The notes beneath the pieces were generated by a model that made no database searches, was not told the origin of the DNA, and saw only the letters and a program-made list of their open reading frames with translations. Below, in pieces: positions 12,501 to 22,850 of a stretch of DNA of 64,000 nucleotides (the first letter of the stretch is position 1; the number at the start of each line of letters is the position of its first letter). The stretch is taken from the NCBI RefSeq assembly GCF_000150275.1, contig NW_002060943.1, forward strand, positions 670,239-734,238, given 5' to 3'. The translations under genes were made by a program, and so were the position numbers. The stretch is from Trichoplax adhaerens (taxonomy: Eukaryota; Placozoa; Uniplacotomia; Trichoplacea; Trichoplacidae).

Positions 12501-14414
12501 TATAACGCAATTTTCCGTGTAATTTGTCATCTTTTAACTTAACATTGATACTGTATTTATCAGTAAGAGTTACGAACGATTGCAAGATGAGACGGAAAGA
12601 ATTTGGAAATTTCAATTTAATGCCATAGTGAGAGAATTTTCCGGCAAATCAATCATACTACCGCCATTTAATTTATTGACTTTACCTGTACTTATCCGCT
12701 CTTTCTGGATGACAGTGAATAGAAACGGCAAAACTGATTGTTTACAAAAGTACAGTAAGTAATCATTCAAATAAGAATTTGAATACGTCTTTCAAAACTT
12801 TCCGAGAATTTTATTATCTACTTTATAAGTCTTTTATTATCCTATGATAATACATAGGCGATATTGTATCAAAATGTAGCATTGACAGTCTTGCTGAATC
12901 TCCATCTAATACAGTTGTTGTTGTTTTTGTTATAATCAGTATTTTTGAGATCAATATAATCGATTTTAGTCTACAATTCTCCTTCAAGGCAATTGCAGTT
13001 CCTTATAGTTCAGTTTGATAGTTTAACTGAATCAACGGCAGTTATTTTCTTTGCTCAGGCAATTGTTCATCGATGCCTTCAATATTGTAATTTATTTATC
13101 AATAATTTCTATACGAATTTACCATAAGACTCATTGGCGATGGCTTATTTTAACAAACGAATTAACAAAAGTGATTAATGTTATGATACATTGCCCTTAA
13201 ATTGCACTTTATCGCAAATTGAAAATAATCTAAAATAGCAACAGTTTAACCACATCATAGGAAAGCTTTGCAGAAGTGGATCTTATCTCGATATGTATTT
13301 GAACTACTTTATGAAATTTTATACTAGTACTATACCTTAAGCAATAGTCACGTTTTAATTCTAGAAAGAGGCTAATAGGGCAATCTTAATTTCACCTCCG
13401 CTGCTTTAATTCATAGAAATAAAACTTTATCAATAAGTTAAATAGGTTTAAAACAATACAGATCAATGAAAAGGAAATCGACTGTTTGTAATCGTTGACT
13501 ATGAATTGGTGTTAACTACTAAAATTTCTCTTTTAGTATTGTTACAAAATGAGGAGAGACAATTTCTCATCCATCATTATTACTGTTGTACCGCTACGCT
13601 GGCATTAATATCGGGAATTAATCTAGAGTAGAGTCACTAAAATGTCTCATCTAGAACTTGTTCAAAAAAGCAGTCCAGTCCTATTAATGTCAATATCTCT
13701 ATGGACTACTTTCATGCTTCTAGTGTACCATAATTTTAACACGAATTTTGATGAAAAATCCATATTTGATATCCAATCTATGATTAGAGAATTAGCAGTT
13801 TTACGTGATAGAATGCTATCGATTAAGAATAATTCGTATATGGTAGGACTTGCGATATTTTTGAATTCAATTCAGTTGAAATGTAGCACTTAACCAAATA
13901 TGATGACCGCATAAAATACTACGATGGTAGTAAAATTCTAACGTAAATATGATTATCACCCGTTCATAGCCTGATCTATTATCTTTTAGTTTACTACCAT
14001 AGCAATTAGTTACAAATGCAGTATAGATGTAAATTTGTTAATATAATTATACATAATAATATCCCTATCATACTGCATTTTTATTTGCTAGTGTTAGTAC
14101 TGGTAGTTGTTTTAATTCCAAATTATGACAATTCAAATTTTCATCATTGCTGTCTAACCCAATTTTTATGTATAGGGTTGTAATAATATTGCCATTAACA
14201 GTTTACAGGCTTAGACAGTGGTACATGAATTATTTTCATTTGTGTAATTAATGCATCTAATTTGAATTTTCTTTCAGCAATTCCTGTCATCATAATACAG
14301 AAATACGAAGATGATTATGAAACAATCATTCAGTCATTAGAAGCTCAATCACGCGATAGATTGATACTTGGCCATTCCTTGCAAATTGATTTAACTTTAA
14401 TAAAGGATATGTAG
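6546..14414 (+). CDS. TRPM: TRPM-family cation channel (N-terminal exons missing; C-terminus uncertain)
   Basis: This is a TRP melastatin channel, a tetrameric plasma-membrane cation channel. Exons: 6546-6884, 7036-7225, 7334-7577, 7734-7869, 7953-8013, 8100-8191, 8708-8917, 9392-9810, 9987-10215, 10528-10641, 10755-10880, 11084-11326, 11858-12032, 12189-12330, 12564-12754. All phases join and encode about 970 residues. Exons 1-9 give the TRPM N-terminal homology region (YIRVPAHIRS, HPALIISILGQ, IDTAN, PVIIVDCSGPAAQLL, WPVRDLFLWSILTGR). Exon 11 carries S1-S2, exon 12 S3-S4, exon 13 S5 and the pore helix (VPYYRLYGELF), exon 14 a C-x12-C pore loop and S6 (ILLLNLLIAIM), and exon 15 the TRP helix ETERIWKFQ. 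The pore GE pair resembles the TRPM1/3/6/7 side. A phase-consistent but weak tail is 13537-13587, 13634-13882 and 14278-14414 (stop TAG). No NUDT9-H or alpha-kinase domain is seen. Confidence 0.92.
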
Positions 14415-14418
14415 GCAA

Positions 14419-14440
14419 AATAAAGCCTTGGTAGAATAAA
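14419..14440 (+). terminator. Candidate polyadenylation signals for TRPM
   Basis: Two AATAAA hexamers, at 14419-14424 and about 14435-14440, lie just after the tentative TRPM stop codon at 14412-14414. This fits the end of a transcript and mildly supports the proposed last exon. Confidence 0.4.
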
Positions 14441-15705
14441 GATTTGGTATTGCGTGACCGTTATCAATTCGGACGGCAGACTTTCAAATAAGATGGTCAC
14501 GAAAAGTGAATGTTAGTCACGATATCGTTGAAGGCAGAAAACGACATACAGTGAATGGTGTTCACATGAATTACAGTATTTCTATATTTAAAATAGAAAG
14601 ATTAATCCTTTATAGACGCGCAGATCTAATTTTACTATTGAATTGCTATTGTCACTGTAGCCAACTGCGTGAAAATAGCTAATAACTAAAATATTTGGAT
14701 AATTGCTTAACAATAGCTATCGCAATAGTATATGCGCATATTTTGTGAATTTAGAATTATTATTGCGTAGCAGCTATTTTGCTTTTAACTACAGGAAGAT
14801 ATTTTCTTTGTTGGTTATAAAGATATTTTTTAAATGTATCATTTTCTTCTAAGAACTTCAATTGGCGACAATTGCAAGCCTACAGATTCGAAGTTAGGGA
14901 TGATTAGTATTGTTTTAGGTAGATGAAATTATTTCGTTATCCGATAATATTTAGGAATATGTTTACTTAAAATAGCCGAGATTGTTGAGTAAGGCTGCAT
15001 TAATAGTTAAAGGTTACAAGAAAGAAGAAGAAAAATAACATTTTAATTTTTGAGGTATGTGGTGGTTTTATGTAGTATTAATTCTATTATTAATCGATTT
15101 TAATTTCATCATCATTTATACATTACATTTTAATTGATGAATTGTCCATGTAGATTGTACAACTTGTATCAATTTGGTCGAAATTAGATTGTTGTACTGT
15201 ATGTGCCCCAATTTTATTCTAATCGCAGGTTAAAACTTTTCGGTATAGTCCTTCTGAAAGAATAAAATTGTGTCGACAATAATTAGATTATAAATCATTA
15301 CCGAAATTCGTATTAATTGCTTTTTCACCTTTTTATTTCATTTGATATTTCATTAGGCGATATTGCGGATTATAGTTTTTAATTAATTTACTTATTTATC
15401 TTACGGGATATACCGATGGTGTTGACAATTTAGAATATAGTAGCTTTAGTATTGGGTGGAAACTAATTATTTTCTGTCATAAGTGCTGCAAAGGAAATAA
15501 CATTAATGTCAGAGAGTGCTACTGTAGTTATAGAAATAAAAATGTTTGTGATACAACGATAGTTCAAGTTATGTAGAGTAGGATACTCTTTGCGATTATC
15601 CCAGTAATGTTAGGAAAGAGTAGGCAAGACGGCTGTCTATGATACAAAGATGATGATTTCATAGTATGTTCTACGTACGATGTACTTTAAAGTTACCAAA
15701 ATCTG
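14441..15705. other. AT-rich intergenic stretch, nothing recognised
   Basis: No ORF of useful length, RNA gene or clear repeat was seen here. Confidence 0.5.
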
Positions 15706-16990
15706 TGGTTTACTCTTTTCATCAAAGTAAACTGGTGATTATCCATCTCGTTACCAATCCTAGCTCTTGTGTTTAAAATGCTATATTATAGTATAAGAAA
15801 ATTTCTACATCAGAATAAACTCTGATGTACTTTACAGTTAAGATCATTGATGGTTTACTCCTCACAATCGAAACCAATTACTAGCTTTCTTCTATTCTAC
15901 GAGTTTTATTCGTTACCGTATCATGTTTAGAGCACTGTGATATTCTAACAAATTCTTGCACTAGGGGCGCACTATTACTGTATGTTTTTAAAATCCATCC
16001 ATTTCTGAAGCCAGTGACCCAGTCGAGTATACTACAACCATGCAATAACATGGATCCTTTTCTCTCTCAAACTATTACCAGTCGGCAGTATTAGAAAGAG
16101 TGTTTTGATGAAAGGATGTGCTGTCATGTATCAAGAGATATTTGAAAGCTAATAACATGTGCACTTTACCTTCACAACCGTAACAAGTTGGCCACTTTCC
16201 GACTGTTGAACAGCCCTGTTGGCAGTATTGAATTAAAGGAGTATTATTATCCTAGGCAAATATTGTACTATCATGTACTAAGAAAATACTTTTAAGTACA
16301 GTACATCACACGTGTCCTTTACCCGCAAGCGAAACCGATTGGTAGCTATCCATCCGCTTAGCAGTTTTTGATGATCGTATTTGAAGTACTGTTTAGTAGT
16401 CAGTAATAAGATGAAAAAGTGTTATACGACGACTATAATGCACTATGGATAGGATATACTCCACCCATATCGTTCATTGAAGTAAAAAATATTGCTGGTC
16501 TATTTTCTGGCAATCATTCTAAAAATGGCAGTTTTTCATCTGTTGACCAACCCCTTTGATGGTTGATATTTGAAACACTGTGCCGCAATAGGATCAAGAA
16601 AATTTTGCACTATGTTGTCCTACGCTGAGTAATACAGCACAATGGTACTACGGATATCTACTTTTGTAGTGAATAACATCGGTGGTGGTTTACCTTGTCG
16701 CTACCGATACAAATTGATCACTTTCTGCTTGCTAAGCTGTCAACAGTTTCTGGTTACTCTATCTGAAATACATTACTATCAGTATGATTGACTGTAAAAA
16801 GAATCAGATTGGTGCTTTATTCCTTGCAATCGATACCGATTGGCAACTTTCCGTCTAGTCAACAGCATTGATGGATAGCATTTGAAATGGTGTTGTATTA
16901 ATAATTAGTTCAAGTTGCAAGCGGTACCAATTGGAGCTTTCATTCAGCCTTATTTACAGTACAGTATTTGAAAGAGTTGTTTAAGAATCG
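15706..16990. repeat. Cluster of diverged copies of an unnamed repeat
   Basis: At least seven degenerate copies share the order TTTACC, GCAANCG, ACCNATTGG, ACTTTCC, then 25-40 bp later GTATTTGAAA. They begin near 15711, 15850, 16165, 16316, 16690, 16813 and 16916, with a weaker one near 16496. Spacing is irregular (about 100-370 bp), as expected from an old, decayed tandem array or nested short elements. No coding capacity is visible. Confidence 0.6.
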
Positions 16991-19432
16991 ATTGCAGTAG
17001 CCTTGGGAGGAAGTGGAGACAGCAATAGAGTCACGCAGTATCCATTATGAACACAATGGGGATCAAAATATTTAGTATAGCTACCATATTGGGTATTGAT
17101 TTTACTTTACTTGTAGTCTAAAGTGGTAAGGCTTTCATGCGAATAACGATAGCGTGACAAGAATGGAGGACAAGGTGGAGCCAAGTTCTACTTGAATGAA
17201 CATTAATTGTAGTTTTATCCTAATACATGTGTTGTTGAACTAGCTATCATTGTATCGTTAAGGCTGAATTGTGACTGATAATTTCATATGTTAGTAGTTG
17301 AATACGCATATCAATACTAAGATTCAAATTTTAGTATAAAAATGCTAAATTGGACAATACTCGTGGTGTACCCACAAAGGATAACATTTTACCTGATCGC
17401 GAGTGCGTGGGTAAAGTTCTGTAGAAGCTGTGTCATATTAAAAATGGATATCGATTCGGTCCAAAATATGGTCATAAAACAGAAAGAAATGGGATTGATG
17501 TGGATGAGTTTCGTGATTTAGTCATGGTCAACTTCGTAGCAATGGCTAATGCAAAAGACGTATGTTGTTTACGATAGTTCAGCCAAGGGAGAAATAATAG
17601 AATAATATGGATGTTTTCCGTATTTAATTCAGGCAAATTATGCCTCTTGTGTTTTCTTCAACATGGATTCAATAGCTTGCCTCTAGCGCTTCATTAATTT
17701 AATGATGATGTGCAGCGCTAATAAATCAAGAAAAAGAGAATATCCGGTGTTGGAACAATGCCATTATGTCTCTTTTTTTTTCATAGAAGTCTATCTGTGA
17801 CCGCGTACCGATATTTCAGAGTCACGATAATTGAATATTTGTTACATGGATTTCTGCGATACTTTAGAGGAAGAAAAGCAGTGCAACGACAGTAATTGTC
17901 GTAGCAAATGGTGTTAAGAATGAGCAAATCTACAAACACCCCAAATCAACTTTCAACACTGTTGATTGCGACCGTCTTGTATGAGCATGGCAGTAGAACT
18001 TATTACGTTGCAGTATTGGCGTGATGAAACGTCTGCACAAAATAATCTACATTAACATTTCTTGTTTACTTTACAGATCAACTTGACATGATGACACGCG
18101 AATTAGTTTTTTGGAATTGACTATTTGTTCATTGCCTACCGTAATTTTTACCAAGGACTATCATCCTATCAGTACGTCTCTGTTATGACAAAGACAGTCT
18201 AAATCTTGCCATTTACTGTACTGTATACTCATCATCCATGTTACGTTTGCATCACACGAGACTCAGCACGGACAAAAATGGTTGATAGGAGGAAAATTTG
18301 TTGCATGTTGTTCCGGTAGTTTATTGGAAATCGGCATGATTATTGACTGTTATGAAATAAGCAGTGAATCTCCATTTTGTTTACTGTTTACTTTTTGTTT
18401 GTATCAGCGTACGCTATCGTGATTTCGATTTCATCATAAAGGAAATCAACCAAGGTGATACTATTATTTATAGATCATAACGGTTTTAAAACGAAAGCGA
18501 ACCTTTCTCAGGTCTACTATGATCCATCTATAGTCAAATAATATCCCATTTGCTAAACAGTCAAGTTATGTCAATGCCTCGTTATCCGTGACTACGAGCA
18601 GCCTTTGCTGGCTGCAACCAACAACAAATACTGTGGCGATGATTGTAGCCCAAACTGTCTTCATTAGCAATAGAGTAGGGCTGGATTGGATGGGTATCTT
18701 TCACTCTTTGCTAAAGTGATTTGGAAGCGTCCAAGGATGAAATAGAGCCATTTGCGTGATAAAACAATGCATGGCGCAGTTAATAAAACGATGACTGTCA
18801 ATACTTAACATACAGGCAGATTGGATTTGTTTGTTTTGTAACGCATTTCACACAGTTGTGCGAAAAAGCCAAAGTTGGCGGCTTTTGTCACGTAGCATAG
18901 CGGCACAACGCTAGTCATTCAGCATGTTTTTTATTCAGCAAATGTTTCATCTGTATTATTTAATTTAATTTATTGACACTTGTTCTGACAATCTATTTCA
19001 AGCAAGGCATCCAATCGTGTTGACAAACTTAACATTGAAAATGATTTCTTCCGGGTTGGTCACGCATTCTTCTTGCTAAGCATGTCAAGATGTGGATTTG
19101 CAAGGACATCAAGATTCTTTGCTATAGCTACTTCTTGCTACAATGAGCAATAAGCTTCTTCATCACTGTATATTGTAATGGGTCCCATAGTAGTTTATGG
19201 ACAATTTTCTCTAGCCGACACACCATGCCGTGCGAATCAAGAGTAAACAAGATGATTGGTGTTGCATTGATATTGTAGTCAGTACAGTGTCGTATGTTAT
19301 CAATTGACTCATTTCATGGCATTTCTTTACTTTGCCCCTAACCTATATATGTATACAAATGCATTATCTATTGGATTGTCGTTGTACCCATCATGATGTC
19401 AGCATAGGGGTTGTAAAACGACTTTCAATGAT
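16991..19432. other. Gene-poor stretch, nothing recognised
   Basis: Neither strand shows a coding exon I can support. Base composition is a little more balanced than in the gene introns, as in other old repeat-derived DNA of this window. A 16-base match to the 1480s (AACCTTTCTCAGGTCT) occurs near 18500. Confidence 0.4.
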
Positions 19433-19568
19433 TCTCTATTTCAGTCAGTGGATAAAATGATATGCTCCAACTTGCACTTGTTGTGCAAGTTGGAGTGGCT
19501 TCTCTATTTCAGTCAGTGGATAAAATGATATGCTCCAACTTGCACAACAAGTGCAAGTTGGAGTGGCT
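19433..19568. repeat. Tandem 68 bp duplication, each copy with a 13-bp stem hairpin
   Basis: Two copies of a 68 bp unit start at 19433 and 19501. Each contains CTCCAACTTGCAC and its exact reverse complement (19465-19477/19483-19495 and 19533-19545/19551-19563). The five-base loop is TTGTT in the first copy and its reverse complement AACAA in the second, while the flanking sequence keeps the same orientation. The hairpin core is therefore inverted between copies. Confidence 0.9.
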
Positions 19569-19684
19569 TCCTAAGCTCCTTCCTAAAACAGATCGTATGA
19601 TACATTCAGTCGTTCGTCTCCTATCCACATTGATCAACAAGCCATCCTTGATTCGATTGCTGTTGTACCTGTCATTCTGCCAGT

Positions 19685-19885
19685 CTATCGGTCATTTTGG
19701 ATTTGAATCCTGTTTTGACGATGGAGTTGGGAGCTGATTTCCAGCTGGGCCATTCCACCAGCAACCTCCTCTCCTCGTGGATCTTGCACTACTCTAACCA
19801 ATTGGTCATGCGCTTTCCTACTCCCGTCCATGATTGTATCCAACAGAGTGGATCGTTCACCATGGTTAGACTGACTGGTAGTCAC
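19685..19885 (-). pseudogene. Possible protein-coding remnant, unrecognised
   Basis: The minus strand has a 66-codon open frame of higher GC with balanced, protein-like composition (ERSTLLDTIMDGSRKAHDQL). It lies between the hairpin duplication and the minisatellite, in a tract that otherwise looks mobile-element derived. No family is recognised and there are no splice signals that extend it convincingly. It may be a fragment of a retroelement or simply a chance ORF. Confidence 0.15.
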
Positions 19886-19913
19886 TACGTCACTACACGC
19901 ACGTTCTCCAACA

Positions 19914-20610
19914 GCTGTGTGTTAACTTAAGAGACCGTTAGCCCAGTGTTGTAGCAAGATACAACACTAGGGATGGACTACTGCGTCACCGCTGTGTGTT
20001 AACTAAAGAGACCGTTAGCCCAGTGTTGTAGCAAGATACAACACTAGGGATGGACTACTGCGTCACCACTGTGTGTTAACTAACTAACTAACTAAAAAGA
20101 GACCGTTAGCCCAGTGCTGTAGCAAGATACAACACTAGGGATGGACTACTGCGTCACCACTGTGTGTTAAGAAACCCTCAGGCCAGTGTTATAGCAAGAT
20201 ACAATACCGGCCGAGTGGACTACTGCGCCACCACTGTGTGTTAACTAAGAGACCCTTAGCCCAGTGTTGTAGCAAGATACAACACTAGGGATGGACTACT
20301 GCGCCACCACTGTGTGTTAACTAAAAAAGAGACCCTCATCCCAGTGTTGTAGCAAGATGCAATACTAGGAATTGGACTACTGCGTCACCACTGTGTGTTA
20401 AGAAACTCTTAGGCCAGTGTTGTAGCAAGATACAATACCGGCCGAGTGGACTACTGCGCCACCACTGTGTGTCAACAGACCCTTAGCCCAGTGTTGTAGC
20501 ACCATACAATACCGTACATACTGCGTGTCAAGTGTCAAGACACCCGTCGCCCAGCACCATACAATACCGGGCGAGTGGACTACTGCGTCACCACTGCGTG
20601 CTTGTATTAT
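19914..20610. repeat. Minisatellite of about nine 70-91 bp units with an internal hairpin
   Basis: Units begin with (G/A)CTGTGTGTTAAC at 19914, 19991, 20068, 20159, 20233, 20309, 20390 and 20464, then degenerate to about 20610. Most units hold AGTGTTGTA-GCAAGA-TACAACACT, a perfect 9-bp stem with a six-base loop, followed by GGATGGACTACTGCG. Units 4, 7 and 8 have a variant right arm (TACAATACCGGCC in 4 and 8, AATACTAGG in 7). Length differences come partly from CTAA expansion in unit 3. Confidence 0.9.
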
Positions 20611-20878
20611 CGTTCTGCAAGACAATGGTGACGATGACAATCTGTCAGAACGTACCAACTACGCCATACTCACTCTCGATTGTGTAGTGACTGTCTTGAG
20701 GTGTCACCCTAGTTGAGTCACAGCGGAAGCGGACGTCTTCCCCTCTAGATATACAACTGTACAGACTGAAGGACAATGCCGGTCCATGGAGCGTCGTAGG
20801 CTGGACCAAAGTGACGCGCGTTGGTGTCATCGATAGTAGCGACAGTATACAACGCCGGCCATCGTCAAGGTTACTGTC

Positions 20879-21049
20879 ATGGCGGGCAAGAGGGGATTGG
20901 ATGCTGGATGGGCTTTAAATAGGCTTTGCCAAGTGGCAAGAAATTTAGTTTCCATAAAGTTGTTTCCTTCATGTCCTTATTGTGGTGGTGTTATTGAACA
21001 TCTTGTTTCTACGTTCCGTCTGCAATTGAAGGATTGCAGTCTAGCCTGA
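20879..21049 (+). pseudogene. Possible zinc-binding tail of a reverse-transcriptase-like element
   Basis: A 56-codon frame from ATG 20879 to TGA 21047-21049 contains LFPSCPYCGGVIEHLVSTF and a further Cys. The spacing C-x2-C-x5-EH...C resembles the zinc-binding segment at the end of many non-LTR reverse transcriptases, which usually reads CPxCG...E...H...C. No catalytic reverse-transcriptase region is found next to it, so this could only be a fragment. The resemblance is from memory of the motif. Confidence 0.25.
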
Positions 21050-21732
21050 ATAGGCTGTTGACGTTCTTGGTATTGAAAATTGAAAATTCCATCGCCAACA
21101 ACATTTATTACTTCAAGCTTTCGAGGTACATCTTCCCCCCCCCCCCCCTAAAACTAAAATCAATCCATCAACAACAAGTTGATTTGCATGTTGTCTAGGC
21201 TTTCCTTTTGCCCATCAACAACAACAGTACTACTGTAGTTGGCTAGAAGGATACCATATGATTTGGATTGCTGTACAACATGGAATGAGGGTAGTACGAG
21301 GATTGTATTCTACTTGACGACAACGCTATTCCATCAACATGCATCGCTTGATGGCGGTCCAACCAAGGCAATCCATGATCGTCCATCATCATCCATCATC
21401 GTTAGTCATGGAAAGTCATCTCCAATCCATAATCCCAATCAATCATGCCACACTTTTTTCTTTTTTGCCTATACCAACTTTCAAATGGATTGGCTAGAAT
21501 CATGGAATGGAAAGAGAATGCACTTGCATTTTTCATGTGCATCGCTACTCGTTGTCGGTCATTTTGATAGTCATCCTCTGCCAACCATGCATAAAAAAAA
21601 AGTCATCCATGATGGAATAAATTGTATCCAGCAATGGGGTAGTTGTTCTTCCACAGTTTAATCGTTGCCATATTTTTTTCTTCACTCATGACCAAAGAAT
21701 GAGAACTTGTAGCCTTTCCATTCCACAATGAC

Positions 21733-21768
<36 letters not shown>

Positions 21769-22527
21769 TGGTACAAGTGCATATCCTGACCACTTTAATC
21801 ATAAGAATAAATCCATCCAACTAGACTGTACTCGGAGGACGATTGGAAAAGGGAAAAAAAATGACAGCATACCCAACAACCAACTTAACTGACGTGATCG
21901 TCCTGCACAATGGTCTATGCTATCGACAGTAGTAGGAAGAAGGAAATACTTTGAAATTGGATAGTAGAACAGGCTGATTGATCACTCCAAGTACAGTATA
22001 GAAAGAAAAAAAAATGCAGATATCCGCTAATCAATGAATGCAAAACAACAACGACAATCGACTTGTATTAGTGGAGAAAGGATAGCCTCTTCTTTCTCCA
22101 ATACAATTCATCAAGACGATGCCCCCAGGTTGCCCATAAAAGCCAATACTTGCAGCAATCAGCAGCATTGTAGTCGCTCCATTTCCCAGCAGGATTGATG
22201 TTATTCCACACACTCAACTCTGCCTAAGCGATGCGTTCGTAAGAAGTACAAAATAAATGCTATTTTCATCATGCTAAGTTACGTCCCGTCCACAACTTGT
22301 CAACATCCAAATTGATGGATGCATCTCTACTCTTGCTATCTTGTACAATTCATTTGATAGACATTATCATCTTATTAAGCAACATCATCATCTCATCATT
22401 CATTTCTTTAGTTACTATTTGCTAGGATCAATGACCATCAGTGGTAGAGATTGAAAGCTGTTGTGTGATTATTTGAAAAATTTTTTTTTTGCCATCATTT
22501 TGTGCTATCCATGATGAATTTGAATTG
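21050..22527. other. Intergenic stretch with simple repeats
   Basis: It contains a run of 14 C at 21135-21148 and an ATG trinucleotide microsatellite at about 21733-21765. The CCATCATC and CATCAAC words recur around 21150-21420. Open frames here look like low-complexity chance ORFs. Confidence 0.6.
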
Positions 22528-22697
22528 TTGTTGGATATCGTGTACACTAGGCTATCCTAGCGTGCAAAAATCTTGTAAATAATATTGTTGAAACAGTGGT
22601 AACGCCAACCATGCCATTATGGCCTGTTCAACGATATTATTTTTCAACATTTTTGCAAAATCGGCTGGCCTAGTCCATACTACACGCTATCCATCAT
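22528..22697. mobile_element. Foldback (MITE-like) element
   Basis: A roughly 170 bp imperfect palindrome. The left arm starts TTGGATATCGTGTACACTAG and continues through GTGCAAAAATCTTG and AATAATATTGTTGAA. The right arm is its imperfect reverse complement, ending TACTACACGCTATCCA. The centre lies near 22610. No coding capacity and no confident target-site duplication were seen. It sits about 150 bp upstream of the proposed GABPA start. Confidence 0.6.
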
Positions 22698-22850
22698 CCA
22701 ATAACCTTAACCTTATTAATGGATCATTACTCTTTATGCTAGGAACCATTGACGGTGCTTGCAAATACGACTTTAAGAGATGCCGTTTTGATTTCTAAAG
22801 GTGGTATTTTAGCAGTCCATTTTGAATCCCATTACAATAATTCAGGCAAG

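Noticed and set aside
12755-15700. Search for NUDT9-H or alpha-kinase domain after the TRPM core
   Set aside because: No Nudix box or kinase motif is visible in any frame.
20398-20658. 86-codon minus-strand ORF in the minisatellite
   Set aside because: Its sequence repeats with the DNA unit; not a gene.
21239-21661. 140-codon plus-strand ORF
   Set aside because: It begins at TTG, is full of low-complexity CATC/CCAT words, and has no recognisable domain.
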